From: Apophysomyces variabilis
Lineage: Eukaryota > Mucoromycota > Mucoromycetes > Mucorales > Mucoraceae
Direction of reading: 5' to 3'
Length of the DNA: 64,000 bases
Assembly (NCBI GenBank): GCA_002749535.1
Contig: MZZL01000402.1
Coordinates: 124,001 to 188,000 of the forward strand
Part shown: positions 11,104-23,143 of the stretch, piece after piece
Numbering within the stretch: the stretch's first letter is position 1
Layout of the letters: each line of letters begins with the position of its first letter
Notes under the pieces: model-generated
The model's database searches: none
Told to the model about the DNA's origin: nothing
Seen by the model: the letters and a program-made list of their open reading frames with translations, nothing else
Position numbers and translations under genes: made by a program

Positions 11104-11429
11104 GAAAAAAAAAAAGAAAGCAAGGAAGGAACAAAGGTGAAGAAAGTATAAGTGATGAGGTTCGAAAGAAGAGCTATGAGGTTATTTTATAAGGATTCAA
11201 CCACAAATAAAAAAAAATACAACCACAACCACATCTTTAAAAGAAAGTGCTAATAAACTAAAAAAAAAAAAAAAAAAAGAAAGCAAGGAAGGAACAAAGG
11301 TGAAGAAAGTATAAGTGATGAGGTTCGAAAGAAGAGCTATGAGGTTATTTTATAAGGATTCAACCACAAATAAAAAAAAATACAACCACAACCACATCTT
11401 TAAAAGAAAGTGCTAATAAACTAAAAAAA
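11104..11429. repeat. 163-base direct tandem duplication upstream of zinc-finger gene A
   Basis: Two adjacent copies, roughly 11104-11266 and 11267-11429. The unit contains CAAGGAAGGAACAAAGG (copy 1 at 11121, copy 2 at 11284, so the period is 163), then a GGTTATTTTATAAGGATTC block, then CAACCACAACCACATC, and ends in a long A-tract. The copies look identical apart from A-tract length. They lie 50 to 375 bases upstream of the gene A start codon, in its presumed promoter or 5' leader, so regulatory sites in the unit are doubled. Recent slippage or unequal crossing-over at the A-tracts is the simplest origin. Confidence 0.9.
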
Positions 11430-14400
11430 AAAAAAAAAAAAAAAAAGAGATAGAGAAACGCAAGGAAAGGTAGCCTCGTTGTCACTAAAAAAAGCTGTAG
11501 TATTCCAGGCTACTGAGAATCCTGACAACCACTGTCGTTGTATCACTCTGAATAAGAAACCACAATGATTTTCCTGAGTGATTCCCTTCTTTTTTATACT
11601 AGTTGCTGTAAATTTGCCTGTGGTATTGCAGAACTAGTATTTCAATCAACTGCCTTTGCGACACGTATCTTTGCCTTTGTTCAAAGGGGATCCCCATAAA
11701 AAAGCGAGACGAGAAACAGAGATCTAGAGTGAATGTGTGATTGACAATGGCTCGGGCTGTGTACGTGTTGAGAGCAATCGCGTGCGTTATCGTACAGCTA
11801 CTTTTACTCGTACAGAAGAAAACCACAACAAGCTACTTTATTACTTGCTTCCTTTTTTTTATTTTTTTTTTCAGCTTCGGTTGGTTTCTCCCTCTGTTAT
11901 TTTTGGTCTTTATTTCTGTAACTAAGGATCATGTTCGCTCAAACCACGCAAAGTGGAGTTCGAAAATATGCTCGTTGGTGAATAGAATTTAGAAGCCATG
12001 GTAGACCAAGAACATTATATGACGTACTAGTAACCCCGTTAACTTATTGGAAGAAATTTCTATCTTAGAATTAGACGACTAAGTAAACTGAGTGAGTGTT
12101 TCATTAACATCCTTACACTAGTACTTGTCTATTCCTTCAAATATGTATGATGCAGAATACCCAATTGTGCATGATTGCTTTCAACAGAATATGTGTTGAT
12201 AGTCTCACTTTTCTTTCGCGTGCTATTATCAAGTCTCGAGCATAACTTGTGTATGCTAACGAACTTTTCGTAGAGGTTTTTACAAGGATTTAAGACAGGC
12301 TTTTGAAGAACAACCCGGGAAATAAGTAATGGAAACGTGTTGAAACAGCAGACTGCTACGATTTAACGTGTTTTTTCCCTGCTAGTCATGCAGTCAAGTG
12401 ACAAGCCTTAAAACCTGTTGATACGCTCCGAATTGAGCCGATTTCTCTCTTCCTGTCAATAAAGTTTGAGAAAACAATGGCTTAATCAAACCTAAAAGTC
12501 GGGTTTGTTGCTCTTGATTGACAATATCGAGAGCTGACAAATATTCGAGGTATATGCAGCTAGTGTATATATGCCTCTGTAAACTTTGTATATCTACGAA
12601 AAGTTCATATACGTTCCTCATTTTCTTGACATAACCATAAAGTATGATTGCTTACTATGCAGAATGATCTGGATATCTGCAGGAGGCTCTAAACCTATTT
12701 TTTTTGGCTTCGTGGGGCCATCTTTATTGCTCATGCATCGTCGTTCTATTTAGAAGAGATACGTTCTGATCTGAGGCCATGCTCTAGCCTTAGAAACTTT
12801 TTTTTCCCAAAAGGATCGATTGCAAATCAAAGGATTTCTGTTTGACCGTAAAGGTTATGTTTTTCTTTAAGAGCAAGAAATCGCGTAGTGACATACAGCG
12901 AGTAACTTGCTATAAAAAGTGTGATGGCCGATACATCTACAATCAATGGTAAAAACAAAGATATAATTGTTGACTAAATGTGTGTCGGACAATCCGCCGG
13001 AGCAGAATACCGCCAATTTTAGAGAATGAGCGCGTGGTCACAATTTGTAGTTTTCAAATCATGGTAAGCAGTGATGCAGGGGCCATGAGGGGACAACACA
13101 AATTCGAATATATTTGGTTCTGCGTCAATATAATAGGATTTTGAGTGGATTGGAGAGCGAAGTCATAGCAAATACAATGGCGCAACGTACTGTTGCACGA
13201 TCGGACGGATTCGCACGGACCGTTCCGTTCCCGCGCATACAGATCGACAAGCTGACATTGGCGCAAAATAAACCTTCTGTGTTACAAAACTCACCGTAAT
13301 GGGGAGCTATCTGCTGAGATAGAACACAATATCCGACTGCGGCAACGCTAATGGGATAAAAGGCGTCTTCGCAATGCAAGCGACGAGAATCAACGAAACA
13401 GTCATAGACGGAAATTGTCAGTTGTATTCACACGGTTGAACCTTATTCGACTATAAACATGATATGCGAGGCTTAACAACGCAGTAACTTTGATAAACAG
13501 GATATTGGTGAAGAGTTTGGAAATTTTACTTTGTATATGCTCTCCATCGCAACTGGACACATCGGCAAAAGCAAGGTTTTCTATGTGTAACACCGACGGG
13601 TAGCGTTCTACATCTCTTCCGCTTTACTTACAGTTAGTGCGAGATACCGATGGTTTCTCAAGTATTTCTTGTTCTACACCTTAAAAAATTACTATGGCTT
13701 ATTACAACAGTGACATTGTTTATACTTAGAAAGGATCATCCATACCAATTGCACTTTGAATGATTGTTATTTTTCGCATACGCGCCAGAAATCATAAATT
13801 AACAATAAAGGCAGCAACAAAGAGGTAATACATGAACTACTGACAGATATTGCATAAAACAAAAGTTCTAAGTGTGGCATGCGCGCAAGATGTTGAGGTT
13901 AAATATGCGGCAATGCTAAGTACTTACCCCCCCTTTTTTTTTGCCCGGCTCTCGAAAGGAAACCCAGTTATGTACAGATGAAAATAAATTTATTTAACGT
14001 CTCAAGTGAGCACAGGACGAAAATATCGTATATCTGCTCGAGACAGATCAACTATGGGGGAAAATGAAAAAACCCTGACGGGGCAGCAGGGAATCCAGTT
14101 ATACACTGTAATAGCTCACTTGGATTATGGCAGGTAGAGAAGCTGTGCGCGGTATAACTGAAATTCACTAGCTGGCGGTTGTATTCGCCAGTCAATGCAA
14201 AACAGAAGAAAGAAAAAAACGGTGGTAAAAACCACAATTGTTGCTTCAAGGCTTCAATATTTGTAAACTAAGCGTTAGCGTCTCAAAGTGGTTACAACGT
14301 CACAGTTGTTATGCTTGGACAGGGTTGCAAATGCTGCTTGCTGTATTTGCTTCACCTGCAAACCAGTGGAACCAAGTTTTGCCTCCTAATACTTCTACAG

Positions 14401-15442
14401 AACAACAGCCCAATTTCTGTTTGATTAGGATCACGAATAGAATGCTTGGATCATTTTACTTACTGTTATGTCCAACAATGCTATGCTAAGGCAAGTACTT
14501 CAAAGTTTTCTACATAAAGAGGAAAATTACTGAAAATGCGATTTTTACATGCTCTTTGTTCATAAAGGAGTTTGGATGGTTTCTCGGTCTATTACATTGA
14601 TAGAATTTCTACTCTAAATAAACGGGTGGGAACTGTTAGTATCTCCCGGAGCCCATCCTGTTGCTAGATAGCAAAGCTTAGAGCTCGGTTTATAGCTTTG
14701 ACTTCTCTTTTGCTCGGGTAACCACAGTTCTTTTTATATGTCATCCGTTAATATCATGCGACTTTTAAAGCTGTAATGAAAAGATTTATGTCGACTTAAC
14801 GCTTACGAAGTACGGTACCACTGTTGAATTAAGTTCCGCTAGTATAGTTGATGTTTTGGTACGATGTTATCAAATTCCCCGTTTGTAAGTTTGATATGCT
14901 TCTACATGGCCTCGACTTTCCATTATGTTGCGTATAAACAAGTGATGATGATGATGATACAAACTTTTATCTGACATGTCTTGCAATTATCTGGACTTAA
15001 GGTGAGCATCAGACTTACGCAGCAGCAACCTAACTCTAACTGCAGGTATAAAATAAAATCAGTTTATTGATTAATAGTTGTTGTTAGAGAACATTTCAAG
15101 TACATGAAAATTAGCTTTGTTATAGGCATTTTTTATATGAACTTTTTCAATCATATACAGGGATAAAACATAAAAAAATGATAATGATCTACATAGCTTC
15201 ACTCCGTTGATTATTGAGCAATATATACGTATGGAAAAAAGGGGCGAGGTTATGTGGTTCGAAATAAAGAGGGTCCAGCCTATTGAAAACGAAAACCAAC
15301 CTTTGTAACCGGGAATGACGAATTAGTGAGAAGAAGAGGGTTTTGGTGGCCCTGTATAGTGTGGTATCCGATGCAAAAAGATATATTGTCGTACCATAGT
15401 CGGAATTCGATAGTTTCAGATTTTCTTCGTGTGTTTTGGGGT
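11430..15442. other. Gene-poor intergenic region
   Basis: About 4 kb without a convincing gene apart from the doubtful ORF at 12394-12621. It contains a C-tract joined to a T-tract near 13926-13941 and a short ATG/GAT microsatellite near 14943-14960. The short frames are scattered on both strands. No RNA gene was recognised. Confidence 0.5.
12394..12621 (-). CDS. Hypothetical 75-aa ORF
   Basis: Isolated frame with a balanced, protein-like composition (IYLEYLSALDIVNQEQQ, GREKSAQFGAYQQVLRL) and probable helices, but no known motif and no partner exon that I could join. It could be a small gene, an exon of an older gene, or chance. It lies inside an otherwise empty stretch. Confidence 0.2.
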   Translation of the reverse strand: MRNVYELFVDIQSLQRHIYTSCIYLEYLSALDIVNQEQQTRLLGLIKPLFSQTLLTGREKSAQFGAYQQVLRLVT

Positions 15443-16876
15443 CTAGCAGGAATTTTTCTCGTGGGCGGATCTTATATGCCTTGGTACAAGATCACTACGT
15501 GTGAACATCTTGTTACATATCGTACATGGATAGATGCGGGATTGACTAGGGTCAGTTCCTACATTCTTGAGGTGCTTTGGCGATTCTAAATGGCGTTTTA
15601 AAGTTGATATACATTTGTAAGACGTTCCGCATGCCGTACAGCCTAATGGGTCTTCGGAGAAAGGTGACATAATCAATACCTCTCCAGGGGTTGAGCAATA
15701 GCTGAGTGCTGGTGTTTGAGAGAGGGCGGTACTTATTCCTAAAGTGTACCTTTGATAGTTTGAAGGGCCAATCGTGCTATAGTTCGCTTGCTCTGCAGAA
15801 TTTGTTAAGGCTTCACTTTGTGGAAAGTCTTGTGTTACGTTATCCAATGCTGCGTATTGGTCGGTGTTATGCATGTGATGTTCTATCGTAAGTGGATGCT
15901 CTTCTTGCTGACTGATGATATCCATTGCGGGTATATGTCCTTTCTCTGGGAAGATAGACCGAGGATCATGCAACTGTTCAGCACTCTGCACGAAAGGAAG
16001 GCAAGGTGAAGCCTCAGAAGCCAATCGATCAGTAGAACCATTTAGAGCTACAATCTGTACAAAGCAATCGCTGTACTCAGTTTGTAACGAGTTGTAGTTG
16101 AGAGCTGCCCCTGTGGTAAAGCCGTCATATAAGTACCCCATTTTGGAAAGAAGCGCTTCTTGATCGGCAATAAACTGTTTATCGAATATATCTGACATCT
16201 TTATCACAGAGGCATTCAATGCGGCAGTAGGTGTTTCTGACAGTTTATCCGGATTTGGGATTTGACCTTGGGCAAATACTGAGCTGGCTCCTAAAGATTG
16301 TTTTTGGCACATATCTTGTATGCCATGATTGGGCATTGTGTTTACGATATTGTCGTTTAAGCGACCTGCATGCTGTGAGAAATTTTCATGCTGTTGGTCC
16401 ACGAAATCTGCAATGGGCACCTCGGTAAGGCATGGGGCATAGCATGTGGCATAACTAGAATAACTAGCATCTTCCAAATCCGGAAGCCAATGCGAGTAGT
16501 CTCCCACAGGCAGAGGCAGATTCCTGTAGTCAATTGGACAAATTGACACATCTCCCTTTTCATGGGTAATTTGCGACAGGTGATTGAATGGGGCAAATTT
16601 GGAAATATTCGTTCTATGACACTCCACCGGACGACAAGATGCCTGGTACTGGGTGAAAGTTTCTTTACTAAATGGCCCAGATTCCATGGATACCCAGTTT
16701 TGAGCAATGCAACAGTCACAAGCATGGTGTAATAAAGGAATACTAGGACCAATCTGCTGCTGTTCTTGGTAAGTGCTCCCAATAGGAGAGAGAGCGCCAG
16801 CATATATTGTAGGCAAACTCCGGGCTTGATCTTGCAGTGGTACGTTCGGGCTATAGTTAAATTGATTGTATTCCAT
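15443..16876 (-). CDS. C2H2 zinc-finger protein B (two fingers)
   Basis: Single-exon paralogue of the cluster, 477 aa from the chosen start (MEYNQFNYSPNV). The frame is open 24 more codons upstream to 16948, but that segment (MFYCYTAKLF) is unlike the paralogues. A long disordered N-terminal region rich in Ser, Gln, Asn and Pro is followed by ALSYCSTPGEVLIMSP and the C-terminal finger pair. Finger 1 is CTACGTSYKCISTLKRHL then ESPKH (Cx2Cx12Hx5H). The linker is LKNVGTDPSQSRIYP. Finger 2 is CTICNKMFTRSDLVPRH then IRSAH (Cx2Cx12Hx4H). The protein ends eight residues after the last zinc-ligand His. A nuclear regulator is inferred from the fingers only. Confidence 0.85.
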   Translation of the reverse strand: MEYNQFNYSPNVPLQDQARSLPTIYAGALSPIGSTYQEQQQIGPSIPLLHHACDCCIAQNWVSMESGPFSKETFTQYQASCRPVECHRTNISKFAPFNHLSQITHEKGDVSICPIDYRNLPLPVGDYSHWLPDLEDASYSSYATCYAPCLTEVPIADFVDQQHENFSQHAGRLNDNIVNTMPNHGIQDMCQKQSLGASSVFAQGQIPNPDKLSETPTAALNASVIKMSDIFDKQFIADQEALLSKMGYLYDGFTTGAALNYNSLQTEYSDCFVQIVALNGSTDRLASEASPCLPFVQSAEQLHDPRSIFPEKGHIPAMDIISQQEEHPLTIEHHMHNTDQYAALDNVTQDFPQSEALTNSAEQANYSTIGPSNYQRYTLGISTALSQTPALSYCSTPGEVLIMSPFSEDPLGCTACGTSYKCISTLKRHLESPKHLKNVGTDPSQSRIYPCTICNKMFTRSDLVPRHIRSAHEKNSC

Positions 16877-18956
16877 AAGCAAGTTAAAAAAAATGGCGAA
16901 CTTCTTTACGAGGTTGGGGAAAAGCTTTGCTGTGTAACAATAGAACAAACGAAAAAGAACTCACCTTAACCGCCCTGTCTTTTATTACCCCAAAATCAAA
17001 TGTGGTGAAAAAAAGATTTTGAAAAATCCACCTTACTCGTTTTAACATAGAGAAGGGTTTAGCCAGCCACGTTTTCAGTATTGAGAAAAAGGGCGCATAT
17101 GTTTGACAGAGAAGGAAATGGTGGTTCGCCCGGCATCTCTTTGCATCAACTTCCTGTTTCAGGTCTTTGCAAGTAAGAAATAGTTATCCTTACGACTGGT
17201 TAAGACGAGAAAACGCCTTATGCCACAGCAAATAAGATCGTCACGACACCCATTCCACTACATCAACCTTTTGTTTCTGTAGATTATGATTGGAATGGCA
17301 CAATAAAGATATAAAAGTTTCATGATTAATAAGCGTACTATGTGGCAGACTATGTTGTCGTTTTATTTTCCAGGAAGTTTTCGACCTTGTTGCAATAGGA
17401 AAACATGGACAACAAGCGTTGTATATTTAGCAAGCACTTTGTCTACGACGAGATATTGTCAATTTATCCAGTTATCATAAACTATAACCATGAATCAAAA
17501 CCGTACGGCCCGCAAATTTTGTCAATGCTATATAGCTACTTGTTTTACACAAATATTATTCCCCCCTTTTTTTTTCTTTCATTCAACAGCACGTGATCAG
17601 AGATGGCACTGGAATAAAAAGTGTTTTTTCGACACTTATTAACGTTTTCAATTTCGGATATAGACACATCTTTACCACTTTACAAAATAAGAATAGAATC
17701 GTAAGGTTTTATGAATCCAAACAGGTGGTCACTCTTCCTATTTGCAGATCGTCGAATCACGGGTAAGGAGCAATACATTCTTCTAATTATACCCAGTTTT
17801 CTCTAATGCTAAATATAGCCAGACATCGACTGATCACAGCATTTGTCTTGATTTGATCGAATGGTATTCCCGCGAAAAATGATCTTCATGTCGGAAAAAA
17901 AATATGTCTCCTTAACAACGGGAAATATGAATGGCGATTTTATCAGTTTTCCCTTTTTGTACATTAAACCCGTAAGGGTGAGATAAGGTGTTGCATAAAA
18001 AGCTATGAAAAACAAATAGCAGAGGATGGGAAAAGTCAGAAATAAGAGTACAACGCAAACATGCGCCGCAAATGTTGTTTACTGACTAACCCATTTTGTT
18101 CAGGTGACACCATGTTGGAACTAAAACGGTTTGATTTCTTTTTTTCTTTTTCTTGTTTATTTGAGGTAAGTTCAATGTTTTATCCTTGCAGACTAGGAAG
18201 ATAATCTCCCATAAACAGAACCTCAGTGGCCGGCTCTAGTTATAACGGGCAGAAAACGGTCGTCACCGTATTCTTCTAATGAATCATGTCGGTTCCCATG
18301 GGACAGGACGTGTTTGGTTTGCACCGTGAAGCATTATTCGCTACGCTTGGTGAAAGAAATGCAAAAGCTGAAGTTTCCCCATTCATTCCGTATACTTAAT
18401 TTTCTTTTTCATTGTTAACTGGGATTTCTCGAAAAACGCGGGCATTTCAGGCATATTTGTTGCTGAGGCACACACTTTAATCAAATGAAAGATGATAAAA
18501 TAACAAGTTACGCTATTATTAACACTGTTCTACGGATAATCCTGGTACAAACAACGGCTAAGAACGACATTACCCGCCGAGGACAAAAGACACAAAACCA
18601 GGTCCATAGGTGAACGACAAGTTCATTATCTCCGTTGACAACAAGAAACTGCATAACGCATGTCCAGTATCCGTTATTAAATCGAACCGTTGCAAAGAAT
18701 CTCTCTGAATAACATGCTAATACTTAGGTAACAAGTAGGCGTGAGTTCAGCTTGTTTGTACAAGAGAGAGTATTCAAAGAAAAACGAAGCAATCCTCGGA
18801 ATCTGTTCCCATATATTGCAGTCCTTCTTCTTGTCCCACCTACAACTGGTAAAGCCCTCAAAAGAGGATCCGCAAAACAGAAAACAAAAGAAGAAGATTC
18901 TCCACACATAAAGACTGTTCCACAACTTTATTCTCGTGCATTTACTCCAGATAGAT
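16877..18956. other. Gene-poor intergenic region
   Basis: Contains small overlapping frames only. A C-tract/T-tract (about 17561-17576) is followed closely by CACGTG (about 17591), a combination that recurs in this region. No gene supported. Confidence 0.5.
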
Positions 18957-19874
18957 TCACTCCGAATGTGCAGTCTTTCTATGACGAAGCAACGAATCGG
19001 GTCGGCTGTAGGGCCTAAGACAATCATGGCATACGTAGGAGCTGTATTGCCCAGGTTCGGCACCAATGACTCTGAGATGCGCCTTGGTTTTCTCATGGCG
19101 TGTTAAGGAAGCCGGACTGCTACATCGCTTGCCACATGGGATGCAAAGGAATTTATATTTGGTAGAAGATGTAGTTGTGCACGACCCTCCAGAAGTAGAA
19201 TATTGATCGGATATTCCGCTGGCATCTGAATACGTCTCCGGAATAACTGGATGGTAGCCAGTCCCGCCGTAATGGCAACTACTCGGGAAGAAGACCGTAG
19301 CTGAACTGCTCTGGAAGGATGACGACGCGATGGTTTGGTCCATGTTGTGGACAGTATATGGTGTATAAATCTGTGCAACCTGTTCTTCGCACAGGTCGTC
19401 TATAGGAAATACCAATTGATCTTGGGCGTCTTCAAAATCATCAGCATACTCGTTGCCCACCGGGAGCTCCGAGCTATTGATATCTCGTTTTGCCGATGCG
19501 ATTTCTTGGAAAACGTGCTGCGCATTTTGTGTGATTTCATCAACTCTAACATCCATGTAGTTGTTTCTAGGGGGATGATCCATTTGAATCGGGGTATATC
19601 TATGCTGGCCACTGAAGCCTGCAATGGCCAGCCCTGATGGTGCAAGTGCGTCTACCTGGACGACACAAGCATAACCAGAAGCGATGCTGTTCGAAGAGCT
19701 ATTGATCGTATAAGAGGACCCCTGTCCTGACCCATCATTGACCGGGCGATCCTCATAGGTAGAAGCTTGATATATTTGAAGGTTCGAAGACAAGAGCGTA
19801 CGACTTGAATAGCTGCTTTTAATTGCCACTTGGTTTTTAGGTATGCAGACTGTGTTGTAAGAGCTTAAGTTCAT
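18957..19874 (-). CDS. C2H2 zinc-finger protein C (two fingers)
   Basis: Single-exon paralogue, 305 aa, start MNLSSYNTVCIPK. The N-terminal two thirds are Ser/Thr/Tyr rich with a few acidic patches (NEYADDFEDAQDQLVFPIDD), a possible activation segment. The C-terminus carries finger 1 CIPCGKRCSSPASLTRHE then KTKAH (Cx2Cx12Hx5H), the linker RVIGAEPGQYSSY and finger 2 CHDCLRPYSRPDSLLRHR then KTAH (Cx2Cx12Hx4H), ending two residues later. The linker VIGAEP resembles RVGADP of gene D, so C and D look like the closest pair. No enzyme domain. Target unknown. Confidence 0.85.
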   Translation of the reverse strand: MNLSSYNTVCIPKNQVAIKSSYSSRTLLSSNLQIYQASTYEDRPVNDGSGQGSSYTINSSSNSIASGYACVVQVDALAPSGLAIAGFSGQHRYTPIQMDHPPRNNYMDVRVDEITQNAQHVFQEIASAKRDINSSELPVGNEYADDFEDAQDQLVFPIDDLCEEQVAQIYTPYTVHNMDQTIASSSFQSSSATVFFPSSCHYGGTGYHPVIPETYSDASGISDQYSTSGGSCTTTSSTKYKFLCIPCGKRCSSPASLTRHEKTKAHLRVIGAEPGQYSSYVCHDCLRPYSRPDSLLRHRKTAHSE

Positions 19875-22800
19875 TATGGGTAAAAAGAAGAAAATGAAAA
19901 GGACTGACTATGAGATAGGAATGGTGGAGGAAAAATGGGTATGTAGAGCGTAAAAATAAGAGAAAAAGAGGGAAACGACTGTAATGGCATCGGTTTATGT
20001 ATTTTCTCTAAATTGTGGTGAACTTACTTTTTTCCGTCTATGAGTGGTGGTTTATTTGATATGCTTGACCAACAACCACTTTATCGGAGTATCATTTTAC
20101 GTTGCAACCCGATATTAGACCTAGCTTCTGCCACTATTTATCACCTTTCGCTACGTGCTTTGCTGACGAAAACGGCTTGCCGTAAAATTATATGGACAGA
20201 AGTTTTATTCATTCTGTAAAGGGGTATATACTTTGAACCGTTTGACATTATCTTTGTTGGCGGCACCAAAACTCTCCCCCCCCTTTTCCACTCTTGGCAA
20301 GACGTAAAAAATTTTTTGTCAGAAAGAGCCAGCCATTCAACTTTTTTCGAAAATGCCTTTTAAAGTACGAATAAATAAATAATCCTATCGTTCGATAACC
20401 GGATTACACAAGAGTGGGGGACAGATTTGGCTCAGCATTGAATTTGCCTTTTTTTTTGTTTGCAAATATATTTTGTTTCAATAGTCTAATTCTATAACTA
20501 TCAGTTGTAATCCCGTATTCTAACGTCCCATTTCAGAGCCTTCTTATGCGATCCACGACATTGCGTTGCAAGGATAACCGGCTGGCGATATCGTATATAC
20601 CAAAAAAGATTTATCTGTGCAGCAACTTTGGGATCTACTGTTTCACAACCCATCAATCTTGACAATGACTCGCCATAGCTTCGGAAGCACAGTTATAGTA
20701 CAGAACAATCGAAATTTACTCTCTCTGTAATATTAATAGCCAAATCGATGTGAAGCCACTTCAATACTTCTACTACATTCAAATTGGCCTTACAAAATCA
20801 CCGTCTATCAAAGATTCTTATCCTGCGCAAAGGATATATGAATATACCTGATATGCATGGACGAGATGAGATCTTCTGGAGATTCACACGGCTTATTTGA
20901 AAAGGCAGTCTAGAATGGATGGGCTTTTACTATCGATTTTTCTTTCTATAACCTGTCCAAGAAGTAAAGGGTCTCCACTATGGTCTCAAGAAAATCTTAT
21001 TTGCTCAATCTGAGACTTTAGACGAGAGGTTCTGCAAAAAGAGTACGGTGGCCGATTCTTTCTAAGTTGGCCCTCTTTAAATCTAGTAGTGCCACAGCGA
21101 TCGTGTTGAAAACGAAGAGTAAAAGAGAGGAAAGTCACCCCATTTCGTGCAATAGGTTGCTAAATATGAGATTGATGATAGAAACGATGATATTACATGG
21201 TAGTGATCCATATCCTTGGTATTTCTTTTCTCGTATTTCTTTTTAGATTGAACGGCATACGCACCCCTTTTTTTCTTAATGCCTTTTATCACGTGACGTT
21301 CATTAAAAACAAACAAAGATTTTAGGTTTATGGAAAAATTCAAAGAGGGATGTCGGAATATTGACGATCGCCTTCAACGGGCAGAATCCCTTTCTAATCT
21401 TTGTCTAAGTAGATCATCAGGAAATCTGATATTCATTCATCTCCTCCTAAGGCTTATTCATGGCAGTAGATACGAATCAAAACGATGCTTTTGCTTACAA
21501 ATGGTAACAAATAGTAACTTGAGCATGAATCTCTTGCATTACTGGAGTACCTGGGAATGTTAAACGAGTTAAGTCCTGTTCCTCCTATGGTGTTTGACTC
21601 TTTAGGAGTACTATGTTTATACATGTTCATGTATGTGGATAGGGAAAATTGTGGTATGATAAATGTCACTGCAAGCCTCTCCTGTTTCTCCCCTGTCCGC
21701 GCCACACTGATCTACCAAGGAAATATAACGACTGATAGGGAGAATTGGACATCTAAAAAGAAATTTATTTTGGATATGCCCAGTTCTAGAAAAGTTTTTC
21801 TTGCTGTCATACAGGATGGAACTACCATAATTGCTTTCTACCTGGTAGCAACATCTAGACCCTGTTCACCATGGTGCGTTTTCCCGTTCCTTTGAAAAAG
21901 TCGATAGATTCTGTGTGCAAAATTAAACCAGGAGCATCGTATGCTCTTTTATGGCATCACAGTCGGCAGATTATTTCATATACGCCAATCAATTTCTGTT
22001 GTTTATGGCGGGTGATATTAGATTAGTGGCAACTCAAGAAGCAATGTCATGATTGACACGTGTCACTAAAAGTCCGCTGCGTATAGTACAGCAAGGATTC
22101 CTAAGGGCGTCACTGATATGGGTTCTCTCTATTGTATCAATGACTTCTGTCTGTGCGAGCGTTCCGAGGTTTAACCAATGAAGAAAGCTACTTTTAAATC
22201 AATCAACAGTTCTCTTTTCAATTCTGGTTCGTGCTGTATTCTGTTCTTTTCCTGTTTGCATTCATTATTAGGCTGTGACATTCTTAAAAATGAGTTGTAG
22301 AACCTAAAGGACGTTTCTGGACAATAGAGAGCTTAGGAACTATTGGCGTGTAGATTTTTCACCACAAGGGAACCGCAGCGTAAGTCCTTTGAATGAATCA
22401 AACGAAGATACATCCTATATCTGCGAAACGGCTTCTGTATTATATAATAATTAACGAAGACAGCAGCCAAGTGGCATTTTATTTTCTTTGTCCAATGTTT
22501 TGGGCGTTTAATTGGGCGAACAAAAACTAATCAAACTCTATTTTCTGTGTGTGGCACCGGACCTTGTCCCGGAACCATCCCAAGAGAACTCATTATCTCC
22601 GCCATGCATTCAACTCCCCTAGGATGGATACCGAAGAAGGGGGAGGCCAAGTGGCTACTCTGGGGGGCAGGTGGTGAACTTTAAGATAGTTACAGTGGAG
22701 ACAGTGTGTGATGACCGAGGTCGGAAACAAAAAGAACAGAAAGCACAAATAAGGTCAAGTGGGCGGCAAATTGGACTGCTCAATTTATGCCTTTGCAACA

Positions 22801-23143
22801 GCCATAGTACAGGAAAACACACTTTGTTTTCACTGAAAATGATTGATAACTATTAGTTTGCTCAGCCGTTGAAAGCTATTAAACTAAGCCAATGGACACA
22901 TTATTTCCTATGCTGCAAGCCAACTTATCTCCGCAGAACACGTGGGAATTGGGACACTCTGTTTTTACAGGAAAAGGACTCCCCTCTCACGGAGATCACT
23001 AGCTTCGTCCTTGCCGTTTTTATCGATTGCCATTTTCTCTAACACTATATATTAAGCGGCATTAAATCCTTCTGTTCTATCGCTACACATCAGCATATCC
23101 TCCACTTTCCCTTTGAATAAGTTTCGATAACATACTCTCATTC
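19875..23143. other. Divergent intergenic region between zinc-finger genes C and D
   Basis: A 3.3 kb head-to-head gap containing the doubtful frame at 21542-21895. It carries a C-tract/T-tract (about 20275-20287), another near 21264 followed by TCACGTGA at 21290, and the 12-base palindrome TGACACGTGTCA at 22054-22065. These could be bHLH/bZIP-type sites serving the divergent genes. No RNA gene seen. Confidence 0.5.
21542..21895 (+). CDS. Uncertain gene, possible tRNA-splicing endonuclease Sen15-like fragment
   Basis: Open frame whose final part reads KKKFILDMPSSRKVFLAV then IQDGTTIIAFYLV. This resembles the Sen15 pattern in which a hydrophobic strand (LAVxxxDSTIVYY) lies near the C-terminus. 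A plausible donor GTAGCA follows FYL. Upstream residues (LALLEYLGMLNELSPVPPMV) are protein-like, but I could not join them in phase to the nearby MAVDTNQNDAFAYK start at 21460. It may be a real small multi-exon gene, a decayed copy or chance. Confidence 0.25.
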   Translation: MEYLGMLNELSPVPPMVFDSLGVLCLYMFMYVDRENCGMINVTASLSCFSPVRATLIYQGNITTDRENWTSKKKFILDMPSSRKVFLAVIQDGTTIIAFYLVATSRPCSPWCVFPFL

